DNA from: Toxotes chatareus | Lineage: Eukaryota; Chordata; Actinopteri; Toxotidae | Length of the DNA stretch: 64,000 nucleotides | Reading direction: 5' to 3' | Assembly (NCBI GenBank): GCA_016801885.1 | Contig: CM028884.1 | Coordinates: 26,807,577-26,871,576, forward strand | Shown: positions 1 through 13,962 of the stretch, piece after piece | How positions within the stretch are numbered: position 1 is the stretch's first letter | Layout of the letters: every line of letters begins with the position of its first letter | Notes under the pieces: generated by a model | Database searches by the model: none | Told to the model about the DNA's origin: nothing | What the model saw: the letters and a program-made list of their open reading frames with translations, nothing else | Made by a program: the position numbers and the translations under genes

Positions 1-2472
1 TGAAACAGAAAGCAGAGACGTCCACAGGTGGCTCTGGAAACATGAAAGGCTGAGCTAATCAGCAGGATCACTGACAGAAACTGGACACACCGAGCCCAGG
101 TGGTCAGATCTCAGAAGATTAAAAGGACTGCATGGAGTCTGCAGGACAATATGCTGTTATTTTTATACATGATGATGACATGTAATGCAACATGCCCTCA
201 CGAGCATCCATCGAAGGTTCATTTAAGGTCCAAACGCAGCCAATGAGATGAGGTTGTTATGAAAAACAAGATTAGTCAAAGAATGAAAGTCTGGTACTGA
301 AACATTTTCATATGGGATGAAAGAAACTGAAAAATCAGAGCTGTAATCCTGTTTCTTCATCCACAGTCTTGTTATGATAGAGCAGGAGGTTAAACGCAGC
401 TCACCAGTTGTTGCATTCCTCCTGCAGCGTCTGTCCGGACGGGTAAAACATGCCATGGTACTCACAGGGACAGTCAGAGGGCATCACACAGCCTCCGTCC
501 TCATAGATCAGACCTGAGGAGGGATCACAGGGTTTGTTTTACAGTCAGAAGACAAGACAGAAACTGTGATTCAAAGGTGTATCTGCAGGAAGCCTTTTAA
601 AGGGAACAGACCACAACAGAGAGAGAACAGAAACTCACCATCCGGACAGTAGCATCCATCCAGGCAGGCCAGCTTGCTGTCGATGCACGTTCGCTCCAGG
701 CTGCAGGACTCTGGGCAGCAGCTGATGCATTCCCTGTGCTGCAGACCCAGAGGACACTGCTTCTCTGGTCGCAAACATTAAGCATAACACGGACGTCAAA
801 AGCTTCAACTTTCTACAGCGAGGACTGTCAGAAGAGATCGTTCATGCAGAGAACAAGTGAGACGGAATCGGAGCACCTGCTGTGTCCGATAATAACGGCA
901 CAAACTACATCCTTAAAGCTTTTCTCAGAGTTGAATAAGTTACTTACACCAGCACCAGTCAGTGCCAACACCAGTATGAATATCTATCAGGTAGCTGCAG
1001 AAACAGCTAATGCTAAGTTAGCTACGACAATACAAACATCTAATTTATAAAATCTTTTAAATGGGTTTCCACACATCATAGAACTGAAACAAAAGGATGT
1101 AATTAGATTTGGACAATTTTTACTTTTATTTTTATTTTAGTTCATAACGTGACGATGTATTGATATTAAACGGACTCCAAATTTATTTACAGTATATGAA
1201 AAAAAATCTAATTTCAAATCTTCATTTCCAATAAGGAAGTCATATCCTATGTCCTTTTTTTGTGTTAGGTTGAAGTGAAGCATGCAGCCATTCGTCCCTC
1301 TGTGGCACGCAGTTTAAAACACCTGGAAAAAAACGTACCACACTGAGGAATGTGCTGCCTCCAGTCGTGTAGTGGGTGGTCGGCGTGGGCACAGGCCCGG
1401 GCGTACTCGCTGAACACCTGGCATACCACATCACCGTTGGGACCCGACCTTCAACAGAGTAACAAACAGAGAAGGACTCTTTGAGCGGAGCCAGGAGAGC
1501 TGTGGACACAGAGCCAGGTACGCTGACTCGATCAGGCTGTGTGGCTCAAACGAATGACTACCCACGAGCTGTATCTACATCTTGGGAGAAAACTGAAGAA
1601 TCGTCTGTTAATAAACAAATCTTCCAACTCGGCTTTAAATGGAGAACTATACCTGAAAAGGTTTGGCTCAAAAAGTGGTTGTAATGAATCATCTGAAAAG
1701 GGAAATTTGTCTCTGAAAAACCTGTGTTGGACAAGTCTCTCTTCCAAATCAGCCTGGGTTGTAGACAGATTGTCAGGGCTAATGTTACTCACAGGATCGT
1801 GGACCTGAGCCACCAAGACACAGCTGAGAAAGTGGTGAGTGAGTCACTTTAAACCAGAAAGTAAAGCAAGCAACAAAAGGTAAAAGAAGATTTAGAGCCA
1901 TTAACAAAGGTCTTGAATTATTTTTCTTGTCTGTATTTTTCCTGCCTGCTGTAGACAATTACATTAGGGAAAAAGGTTTGTTTGTGGGCTAATGGGATGT
2001 TACCCATCAGTACACAAAAAGTGAGACTAATGCTTCTCAGGAGCAGTAGTTAATAGAAAATGTTGGGCCTGTTGTCTGCGGCTTGTTTGCTGTCAGGGAT
2101 CAGTAAAGTGGGTCTGAATCTGTTGTTCTTACATGCAGAGGTCGTTGGAGCAGCTGGCCATGTAGGACAGAGGGCTGACAAAGTCGTGGCAGCTCTGAAA
2201 TGGAGGATCCAGCAGCATTGCACACACCTCCTCCACTTTCTGCAGCCACAAAACACACACACACAGTTTTTCACTCATCACTCTACATAGTCATTTCCAA
2301 TTAAGCTTTTAAAACATTTAAAATCCTGAAAAAAAGTGATTTCTGAAATCTAAATAAGCTTTCGCTGTCCTTTAATAAGAAGTCCACAATGCAACTATGC
2401 AAGTCCTATGGCACCTCCCACGGGTGGTGAGCCCATGGGAGGCAGTGCCGCCCGGAGTGGGGTTCAAACCCA
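1..2472. repeat. 3.17-kb tandem duplication, first copy (3' part of unit)
   Basis: Every base here has a counterpart 3173 bases further right (3172 after a one-base A-run difference). By eye I found two differences: G at 604 against A at 3777, and seven against six A residues at 1327-1333/4500-4505; both are intronic. Identity stops at 2472, inside the 3' part of a tRNA-derived SINE. The left part of this copy lies outside the window. It holds otog exons 2133-2239, 1339-1448, 639-764 and 405-513. Confidence 0.95.
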
Positions 2473-5400
2473 TGTCGCAGCTTGGCTCTTCGACAAAATG
2501 ACCTGGACTCAGCAGGGATTATTGAGCACTTAAATAATGATATGATCTACATGACAGACAAATTGCATGAACCTGTAAGCTGAGCCAGCAGAACAGTTTG
2601 ATTGCAGGGGCTGAAGCGGACGAGTTGTGCAGGAGTTTTCCAAAGTGGAGAGACGTTTGTTTCAAAAGCAGAAAAAGAAGAAAAGTCACAGCTCAAGAAG
2701 AAGGATGATTATCAATAAGATAAAAATAATGCAGGTTAAAGGTAACTCACAGCTCCGCAGGGGGCATTCTGGACGGTGACTGTGAACCTTCCTGAGCTGC
2801 GACTCTTGGCGAGGACGTACTGGCATGTTGCAGGAAAGGTGTAGATCCGCCCGTCAAAGGACTGAAAGTACATATCGCCAGTAACCGAGCACTCGCCTGT
2901 AGAGAGAATAAGACATTTATCAGTTACTTCCTTCATTCATCCAAAGAAACTTCCAACTTAAAAGATGTTAGCATGTATACAACACTGAAGCTTGATGAAA
3001 AGATGCCTTGAGCATCTTTGCACTGAAGTAAAATAATCAACTCAAGTCACAATGTTTCGATGAATGTGACCCGCGCTACGATTTTATCTGAAAAATCCAA
3101 CCACCCACAGAGAGAAGGCACAAACCTGGGCAGCTGTAGTCGGTGCAGTTCCACACTCCACCCACGCATGTGCTGAAACAGAAAGCAGAGACGTCCACAG
3201 GTGGCTCTGGAAACATGAAAGGCTGAGCTAATCAGCAGGATCACTGACAGAAACTGGACACACCGAGCCCAGGTGGTCAGATCTCAGAAGATTAAAAGGA
3301 CTGCATGGAGTCTGCAGGACAATATGCTGTTATTTTTATACATGATGATGACATGTAATGCAACATGCCCTCACGAGCATCCATCGAAGGTTCATTTAAG
3401 GTCCAAACGCAGCCAATGAGATGAGGTTGTTATGAAAAACAAGATTAGTCAAAGAATGAAAGTCTGGTACTGAAACATTTTCATATGGGATGAAAGAAAC
3501 TGAAAAATCAGAGCTGTAATCCTGTTTCTTCATCCACAGTCTTGTTATGATAGAGCAGGAGGTTAAACGCAGCTCACCAGTTGTTGCATTCCTCCTGCAG
3601 CGTCTGTCCGGACGGGTAAAACATGCCATGGTACTCACAGGGACAGTCAGAGGGCATCACACAGCCTCCGTCCTCATAGATCAGACCTGAGGAGGGATCA
3701 CAGGGTTTGTTTTACAGTCAGAAGACAAGACAGAAACTGTGATTCAAAGGTGTATCTGCAGGAAGCCTTTTAAAGGAAACAGACCACAACAGAGAGAGAA
3801 CAGAAACTCACCATCCGGACAGTAGCATCCATCCAGGCAGGCCAGCTTGCTGTCGATGCACGTTCGCTCCAGGCTGCAGGACTCTGGGCAGCAGCTGATG
3901 CATTCCCTGTGCTGCAGACCCAGAGGACACTGCTTCTCTGGTCGCAAACATTAAGCATAACACGGACGTCAAAAGCTTCAACTTTCTACAGCGAGGACTG
4001 TCAGAAGAGATCGTTCATGCAGAGAACAAGTGAGACGGAATCGGAGCACCTGCTGTGTCCGATAATAACGGCACAAACTACATCCTTAAAGCTTTTCTCA
4101 GAGTTGAATAAGTTACTTACACCAGCACCAGTCAGTGCCAACACCAGTATGAATATCTATCAGGTAGCTGCAGAAACAGCTAATGCTAAGTTAGCTACGA
4201 CAATACAAACATCTAATTTATAAAATCTTTTAAATGGGTTTCCACACATCATAGAACTGAAACAAAAGGATGTAATTAGATTTGGACAATTTTTACTTTT
4301 ATTTTTATTTTAGTTCATAACGTGACGATGTATTGATATTAAACGGACTCCAAATTTATTTACAGTATATGAAAAAAAATCTAATTTCAAATCTTCATTT
4401 CCAATAAGGAAGTCATATCCTATGTCCTTTTTTTGTGTTAGGTTGAAGTGAAGCATGCAGCCATTCGTCCCTCTGTGGCACGCAGTTTAAAACACCTGGA
4501 AAAAACGTACCACACTGAGGAATGTGCTGCCTCCAGTCGTGTAGTGGGTGGTCGGCGTGGGCACAGGCCCGGGCGTACTCGCTGAACACCTGGCATACCA
4601 CATCACCGTTGGGACCCGACCTTCAACAGAGTAACAAACAGAGAAGGACTCTTTGAGCGGAGCCAGGAGAGCTGTGGACACAGAGCCAGGTACGCTGACT
4701 CGATCAGGCTGTGTGGCTCAAACGAATGACTACCCACGAGCTGTATCTACATCTTGGGAGAAAACTGAAGAATCGTCTGTTAATAAACAAATCTTCCAAC
4801 TCGGCTTTAAATGGAGAACTATACCTGAAAAGGTTTGGCTCAAAAAGTGGTTGTAATGAATCATCTGAAAAGGGAAATTTGTCTCTGAAAAACCTGTGTT
4901 GGACAAGTCTCTCTTCCAAATCAGCCTGGGTTGTAGACAGATTGTCAGGGCTAATGTTACTCACAGGATCGTGGACCTGAGCCACCAAGACACAGCTGAG
5001 AAAGTGGTGAGTGAGTCACTTTAAACCAGAAAGTAAAGCAAGCAACAAAAGGTAAAAGAAGATTTAGAGCCATTAACAAAGGTCTTGAATTATTTTTCTT
5101 GTCTGTATTTTTCCTGCCTGCTGTAGACAATTACATTAGGGAAAAAGGTTTGTTTGTGGGCTAATGGGATGTTACCCATCAGTACACAAAAAGTGAGACT
5201 AATGCTTCTCAGGAGCAGTAGTTAATAGAAAATGTTGGGCCTGTTGTCTGCGGCTTGTTTGCTGTCAGGGATCAGTAAAGTGGGTCTGAATCTGTTGTTC
5301 TTACATGCAGAGGTCGTTGGAGCAGCTGGCCATGTAGGACAGAGGGCTGACAAAGTCGTGGCAGCTCTGAAATGGAGGATCCAGCAGCATTGCACACACC

Positions 5401-8400
5401 TCCTCCACTTTCTGCAGCCACAAAACACACACACACAGTTTTTCACTCATCACTCTACATAGTCATTTCCAATTAAGCTTTTAAAACATTTAAAATCCTG
5501 AAAAAAAGTGATTTCTGAAATCTAAATAAGCTTTCGCTGTCCTTTAATAAGAAGTCCACAATGCAACTATGCAAGTCCTATGGCACCTCCCACGGGTGGT
5601 GAGCCCATGGGAGGCAGTGCCGCCCGGAGTGGGGTTCAAACCCACAACCCTGAGAGAGTGAGTCTCATGCTCCACCAACTGAGCTAACCGGGCGGCAACA
5701 ATTGAGCCTATAGTAATAGATGTGTTAAGTGTTAGTCCCACATTAAGGAACTTACTATCCCTCTGCCATGTCATGTATTAACTCTATGTTCCACTGTTCA
5801 TTACGAGTTCACTTCATTAACCTGCTGCGTCACTGACATGAGAACATACTGAGACATTTTCTTTAATCAGACACCTTACCATCAGGACATGAGCATCGAC
5901 TGCAGCGCAGGGTGAAGAGAAGTCAGAAGGCACCATGGGACATCGGGCCTGGTGGGGCTCCGTCTCCACCCAGCTATTCCCAAACATCTCTATGTCATGA
6001 GTCAGCACACCTGGGACAGACCCATAACTCTAAATGTTAACGCTTTCATGAGAATAAAGATATTTGTATTTCGCAAAATGGTGATGGGTAAAGTACATGA
6101 CTTCTTTTAAAAGAGCTACAAACAACAGTCAATATGGCCTATTTGTTCTTCTTGGTTCAATCTATATACTAAAGTTTGTGAGCTGCTTTCACCTATCAGC
6201 TAAATTTAGCCCAATTTTAAGCCTGACCTCGAGACTACAAGTCACTGCTTCATCACTGGATTATCGTGTCACAGACAAAATGGTCCTACCGTAGCTCGTC
6301 TTCAGGTCGTCCTGGACGTCTGCGTTGAAGTTACCGCACAGGCCGCAGGTTCTGCCCACAAACTCCGGGCTGAGTTTGATGTAGACGGAGCCGCTGCGTC
6401 CCTCCCAGGCCAACGTGAAGCCGTGCTGCTGCGTCACCAGAACATACTGCGAGATCTGCTCCAGCTGCAGGTCATGGATGTGATGAGGCAGCTGCAAACT
6501 AAAGGCGGAGACCATGAATCCACGGTGAGAACAGACACCACCTTCTCTTCTATTAGGACCTCATACTACCTGATACATATACAGTAAACACTCTTTCAAC
6601 ACAGAAACTGATATACACACAAGATATCAATTACAAAAATGACCCCACAAAAAAACAAGCAGATAAATGAATAATTCCAAAATGAGATAGAGTGAAAATA
6701 AAAAAGATGTTTTGTTGTTCTGCTGTGTTTTGCGGTACACTGCTGACCTTCGGCCTTTGAAGGTAACATTGGTGGCGTGCAGCCGGACCTCGCCCTCCCA
6801 TGGCAGGAAGAGGCTGACTGACCGCTGGCAGGTGTAGGGGGCAGAGCCACAGCCCGGATCATTGTGGACCTGCAAACAGCAAGATGCAGCACAGCGTGTA
6901 AATAAACTGTTTGTGTTGTAAACTGTCGTTGTGCCCCCCTGAGAGTGATTTTTAAAAAGGTCAGAGTGGCCTTTGGTCAACAAATCCCATGAAAAGACTA
7001 AAACCAACAATGAATGTATCTACTAACAAGTGTTGTGTGTGTTTCAAAGCCTGCTGTTTCTTATTCCTCTGAGGCTCACTCCTGTTTGAGTTTTTTTCTT
7101 TAACTTGTCTGATTTTTCTTCAGTTCTTGGGTTGAAGAGTTCGGCTGAGAGAGAGCCGTGTTTTATTTTGATCTTTCCATGTCTGTAACGTCTTCCCTGT
7201 GGAGAGAAGGTACAAACACTGGACCAGCTACTGCACAGATGGAGGAAGAAAAGAAATAACAGACCTCAGAGACAACGGCTTCAGCCCCAGCTCTCCCATA
7301 AAAGACTGGTTCAAATGCTGAAACTTGACCCTAAAAGTAACACACACACCTCGGTTTGGCATTTTAAGGCATTCCTGAATAAAGTGTCAGTTTATCCGCT
7401 GCAAAAGAAAATGAAGCACTGCAGTTTTATATTTTCTTTTTGTTCATGAACTGCTCCTTATTGCTAATACTGGAATTAATGTATTTTCAAGAATCATAAT
7501 GCATATGAATGATTTAATGTTCCCAGTTTGGTGTGGTTTTCCCATACACAGCTACAGGATCCGCTGCCTTTTCAGGGGAACAAAGTCCCAGTCTTTTGCA
7601 GATGCTTTCAAGGCATAGTGGGTAATTGCAGTATTTAATGGTAATTGACTCTAATAACCAGATAGCTTTCACTAATCTTCAGAGCAAATCTTTTCCTCAG
7701 GCTGAGACTGAAGTCAGAAAGGAGAGTGTGCTTTGGAACAGGAGTCCAGACTTTCCTCGACTGGAAGCAGGCGTCGAACCGAAACCTTCTGGGCAGCTTC
7801 TGGTTGGGAGGATTTATTTCGTCCTGCTGCAGGTGAGTCTGAACTAACCTGGACGACGATGCTGCCCTGGGCGGTTTCCTCACAGTCCCTCAGCAGAGTG
7901 TAGGTGCATCGGCCGGGGAAGTAGAAGTAAAGGCCATCAAAGGTCTCAAAGTTGTACTGACCCCACGTCCTGCATGTCATCTCCCTTTCGAAGCCGGGAT
8001 TTGGGACTGGGTGTGTGAATTGGAAGAGAAAAAGATGATTATCAGAGGATTCACACATAAGAGAACCATCACTGCAAAGCATACACAGTATAGATCTAAA
8101 CCAGCCTTTGACTCATCCTTGACAAAGACATTCAGCATTGAGGAAACATGCTTATCAGCTAAGATCGATATCAATCTCATGTCTGTGCGGTTAAACAAAG
8201 AAGATACGATCTGAGTGAGATTTAAAGGTGTTGGCTGGTATTTTTTCACCTTGGACAGAGCCAGGCAAGCTGTTTGACCCTGTTCCTTTCTTTATGCTAA
8301 GCTAAAGAAGACCACAGCTTCCTAAAAACATTTACCCTCATTTTTTTTGTTGTGTTAAACTGTAACTACTCCTTGAGTACCTTTGTACAAAAGGAACAGC

Positions 8401-11400
8401 CCCGATTTCTCTCTCTTTTCTGGCCTATGAATGAGTCACAAAAAGCCAAAACATTGCAGATAACTGCAGTGAGACAAAAAGCAACAAACTAAAATGACTT
8501 TGTTTAAATTTAATCTAGTTAGGCAGCATCAAACCAGCAAAAGAATTTACTCAGCTTTAATTTCATGTGGTGAAAATAATCTTGAATGCTGTTGTTCAAA
8601 TTATCATATAAAGGTCGATGATGACTGTTTGTCCCATTTAAAACATTTAAATTGACTGAAGTAGGCTTTAAAAAGAAGAACATCAGGTGTGTGGCTCACC
8701 TGTCTGACATCTGTGCCCGGTGGCCTGATACAAGCTGCAGTCACATGACTCCGACTGAACGCACTGTCCTCCGTTCAGGCATGGAAACACACACGGCTCC
8801 GCTGAGAGAAAACAAACAAACACACAGTTACGCTGCCGCTCCTCAGACTGGAAACCTGAAAAGTCTCAGCGATGCCTCGACCAAAGAATAATTTTCCCTT
8901 TTCAGGTTTTTTCACTGATACATATTTAACCAGTTTCTTATTTGGTATTTGGTTTCATCAGTTCTTTTTCTTTGTGTTAAATAAGCAACACACAGGATGC
9001 TGAGAACCACTGAAACAGACGACTGAATCCACAGGTGAAAACTTTAAGTAAAAGCCGCCATCTGTCACCCCCCCACCCCGTCAGCACTGTGGGGCCCCAA
9101 CAAATGCTCCAGTCACTGAACGCACCACCAAACACTGAACGATGGCTCCTCATCGTGCAGTAACACCATCTGTTCAGTGGGCTTACAGCTTGTCTGCCCA
9201 GTCAGCCACGTCCCACACAAGCACAGGTATGATAAAGAGGTTTATGAAGGACTGGGAAACAGGGGGGGGGTCAGGGGTCCTGTCAGCGAATCAGATAAAA
9301 GCTATTTTCCTTCTGTTCTCCCTGTAAGAGAAAAATAAAATGGAGGGCTCACTTGTTGACTCTTTCTTGACAAGTTTCTACAAAGATGGAATTAGGGGCT
9401 TAATTATTTTAGGCTTTGAGCTTCTGGTTTTCTTACTTTTCTATGATCATAAATTCAACATCTTTGGGTGTTTGACCGCTGATCTGATAAAAACAAATCA
9501 ATTTGAATATACGTGGAGTTACCCTGGGGGCTTTAGGGGCCTCTGGGGGTGTCGGGCCCCCGCTTTCCCCAGTTGGTAATCTAGCCTTGTCCTCACTGCT
9601 CCATATGGATTAATATTTATACAAAAGAAACCTGATGGTGACCTGTGGTGTTAAAGCAAAAGACTTCTGCACACATTCAACATCCATGTCAACCTTTACA
9701 AACCCACCTGGAATCCTACGAATCGACGACCTCAGGGCTTCCTTCACCTGCCGGGTGAGCTGTGAAATATTGACTGGACGCTCGTCCGGTGACAAGGCCC
9801 CGCTGACTGGTGACGCTGAACCAGATGACGACTGGTTCGATGGCTCTGAGCTGGTCAGGGATTGGTCAGAGACTGTTGCATTTGACAGTGACTGGTTGTG
9901 AGATGTTAAGCTGTATGATAAGTGATGTAATGAGTTTGAGCTGGTTGTGGACTGATTAGCTGGCATTAAAGTGGTCGGTGATTGATTAGGAGACGTTAAG
10001 GTGAGTGATGATTGGTTTAATGTTTTTGAGCCTGTTGCTGATTGGATCAGTGATATTTGGCTGGATGATGATTGGCTAGGCTTTGTAGTGCTGCCTGCTG
10101 AGTGGTCAGACAAGATCTTGGGTAGTGAATTGCTAACTGGTGACTGACTGGTTGGTGCTGTGGCTGTTGGTGATTGGTTGGTTGGTGCTGTAGTGGTTGT
10201 TTTTTTGCTGACTGATGATTTCCTGGCTGATGCTCTGCTTGTTGGTGATTGCCTGGCTGATGTTGTTCTGCTTGGTGATTGGCTGGTTGGTACGGTGGGG
10301 CCTGGTGATTGGCTTGGGAGTCCTATCTTTGTTGGACGTTGAACGGATGGTGTTGTGCTGCCTGGTGCTGTGGTTTTTGATGATTGGTTGGCTGGTGTTG
10401 TGGTGGTTGGTGATTGGCTGAAAGGTGCTTGGTTGGTTGGTGATTGGTTGGACGGTGTGCTGCCTGGAGATTGGTTGGCTGGAGCTTTGGTGGATGGTGC
10501 TGGGCTGGCTTGTGATTGGTTGGATGGCGTTGTGCTGCCTGGTGATTGTTTGGCTGATGCTTTGGTGGATGGTGCTGGCTTGGTTGGTGATTGGTTGGAT
10601 GGCGTTGTGGTGCCTGGTGATTGGTTGGCTGATGGTTTGGTGGTTGGTGTTTGGCTGGTTGGTGATTGGTTGGATGGTGTTGTGTTGCCCGGTGATTGGC
10701 TGGTTTGTGTTGCTGCTGCTCTTGATGGGGTGTGAATAGGTGGTGCTGTGGTTGCTGATGACTGGTCAGAGCTGGGGGTCCGTGAGGGGGTCTGTGTTCC
10801 CTGCGTGCTGGAGGACGTCAGGTTGGACGTGGTGGTCCAACCTGGTGTCCTCTGCATGCTGGAGGACGTCAGGTTGGATGTGACAGTCCAGGTGGCCGGT
10901 GAACCAGTGGAGGACGTTGTGTTGGTTTCTAACGCAGCAGCTGCCGTCTGGAGGTCCTTCAAGGAGAGAAACTGTATCAACAGATATTTCATGCAACAGT
11001 TGGAACCATTCAGTCATACAGACATAATCCCATCCTGACTAGCAATGTTTCAGAGCTTCATCCAACCAAATATATTAAATCTGATCATTTTCATATCGGG
11101 CCGTGACACTGGTCGGCCAGGAGCCAATTTCGGCAAAGCAAAATTAAGTTCTTGTAACGCAGACTGATTCTTTTAATTAATTCCATGAGTTTAATACAAT
11201 ATCAAGCAAATCTGAAAAACAAGCTCAGCTCTCGGGTAACGGATTAATAAAGATTTGATTAAAATGTAGGACACCCAAAACTTTTACAATTCTGTGTTTT
11301 GTTGGGGCAGAAAAATTCCTCTCAGAATTACGCAGGTTGTTGCCAAATCAGTCCAGTCCTGACTGGTGAGGATGGAACCACGGCAGCGCTGGGAAAAGAA

Positions 11401-13881
11401 GAGGCTGGAGAGAAAAGACCTGTCATCCAGTCTTCATTAATGATCCCTCTGTGACTTCCAACACAGCTTTTCCCATCCAGGTCGACAACCCCACCCCATC
11501 CACTTCCACCACCTCCCCTGTGTGTTTTCCCATTATGGATGATCTTTGTTGCATGAGATGTGCAGCGAGGGGATATTTATCCGGCAGTTTGCTAAATTAA
11601 AAAGTGAATTTTCCCTCCAGATGAATTTGCTTTGATTGCCAAACTTTACAGTTCACCATGTAGAGCTGCAGACATTAAAAGGTTTAGAAAGCTTCCTCTG
11701 AAGAATAAAACTCTAGGGGAAACGCTGAATATCTGGAACATGTTGGCATGAAATTTGTCAGATATTGAACAGAAAAAAGTCCCTCCCTGGATTCCTGAGC
11801 TCTCAACCCAAGGGTTTCATCTCAAAGAGTGGGAACAAAGCAGATGGCAAAGGTGAAGGGTGGGGGTGAGTATGAGGGGTGTGTGACAATGAATTATTAA
11901 TCACTGATCAGTATCAGCAGAGATATCAGAAGTGAGCAGGTCAAACACAGGTACCGCGGCGTGTCGACCCAGATGTCACGATGCATTGATCGGATCATCG
12001 TGCGCTCAGAGATCTGACACGAGATAGATCTGCCCTCTATACCTGTGACCTGTGCCGCTACTGACTTTGTTCGTTTATGAGCCTGTATAGTTTGGACCGG
12101 ATTCACACGCCTCTCTGAGCCAAAGGAAAGTCAGACAAAAGGAGGGAGCACATTCAGGCTGATGGAGGCTCTGATAGAGGAAGAGTGATACAACAGAGCA
12201 GCTACTGTATATCCCTGCTGGGACTCCCTCACGTCTGTTTCCGAGGAACAAATGTCACTGCGGACAAATTTTACTTTTACGTGCTGAAATGCACATCAGT
12301 AGGCGAACAACGTACATTTTCAGTGCTTATATCTTTATGTGTCATCTGGGTACAGTCTCAGCCAGATCTCATGGGAAATTTGGTTTATTTTTTTGTATAC
12401 AAGTTCATGTATCTCAAAGACGGACACATCTGACACGTATAGGCTGTTTGGACTCAACTAATGTGAATCTTCAAACTGAATTTGAGTTTAATTAAAATCA
12501 AATTGTAGTAATTTTTAAAATAATGGCTGCCACTTAAAAAACTGTGATACATTAACATTTCTGAAAACATTATAAATATATATATTTTACTGTACATCTA
12601 CTATATATACACTGTCTGTGAATCTACATCTATAAGCAAAATACTCCAGTTTTACTAAAATACTGGGTTTAAATTATTGGATAAAAGCCCTTCATGTGTT
12701 TTCTTTTCCCTGGGTCTGTGTTTTGGTGTGAGCGTTGCAGATTTTTTGGTGATCTCTGGCTGTGTGTTTGCCGCCTGAAGCAGCTCCATCAGCATCAGTG
12801 ATCAATGCGGCTGCCTACCTGCCCTCCCTGGGAAGCGGTGTCCCATTTCGGCTGCTTTATCCTGCTGCTCCTGCTGCTGGGACAGAGAGAACAAGGAGAG
12901 GTTTGTTCCTGCCGCAGCTCCCGGCCCCCCCATACCCCCTAACCCTGGACACCACAAACCCACCACCAACCAAACCACCGCTACAACCAAAAAAAAAAAA
13001 AAAAAAAAAACACCAACCATTACTCACTCCTCCAAATACTCGAGGAGTATTTTTAGTTTATATTTGCAAAGTGCCATTATAGTCTAAAAATACTGAATCA
13101 AAGTTACATCTGAGGCTACAACTGATGATTATTTTAATTAATCTGTAAATTAATCAACTGATGTAAAGAAAATATAGACAAATGCCGCTCACATTTTCCC
13201 ATTTTCTTGTTGCACTTTACTCTCACAGATGCAAAAGGAAAAAAATAAACTTTAAATATGCACTTTTGAGGAGCAGCAATGACTCACGGCCTGTCATTTC
13301 AGCCCTTGTTACATCAATGGTGTGTTTGGAAAATGTTATTATCATTATTTTAAATTATTATAAATTATTTCCTATGAGAATAAAACACTTCACAGCAGCA
13401 AATTCATATATCGCAGCCTACTGTGCTGTGCAAAAGTTTTAGTCACTTTAGATTTTTAACCATCACTCAGAACCATGAGGGAGGGTCTGATCGGTCCCAG
13501 ATTCCCTCTGCAGCAGGACAACGAGTCCAAACACACAACCACGGTCATAAAGACCTGTCTTCAGAGACAATAACAACAGGGAGGAGGATGGTCTGGACCC
13601 CACAGAACCCTGATCTCAGCATCATGGAGTCAGTCTGGGATCACATGAAGAGACACAGACACTGAGACAGACTAAATCCACAGATGGACTGAGGCGAGCT
13701 CCGCAAGACGCTGGAACAACCGACCTGACAGGTACCAGAAAAAAACTAGAGCTGATTTAAAATACTGATCTGAAAGTGTTTTTTTTTTCTGTTCACTGCA
13801 CTTTGTATGAAGTTAAATGATTCGTGGCATTATTTCTGAAAACATCCTCAGTTTACCTTTAGTGACTAAATATTTTGCACA

Positions 13882-13962
<81 letters not shown>

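Noticed and set aside
736..1050. 104-codon plus-strand frame, repeated at 3909-4223
   Set aside because: It overlaps the otog TIL exon on the opposite strand and the adjacent intron; it is duplicated only because the whole block is duplicated.
2133..2239. Apparent frameshift at the start of the otog C8 exon
   Set aside because: On re-reading, AAA GTG GAG GAG GTG TGT GCA ATG stays in the expected frame (KVEEVCAM); no defect is present.
5622..5694. Possible tRNA-Lys gene
   Set aside because: A and B boxes are present but the anticodon arm is degenerate and a SINE body follows, so it is a retroposon head, not a tRNA gene.
10160..10739. Antisense open reading frames rich in GDWLVG repeats
   Set aside because: They are the complementary strand of the otog NQSP repeats; lack of stops follows from repeat composition, and there is no splice or start evidence.
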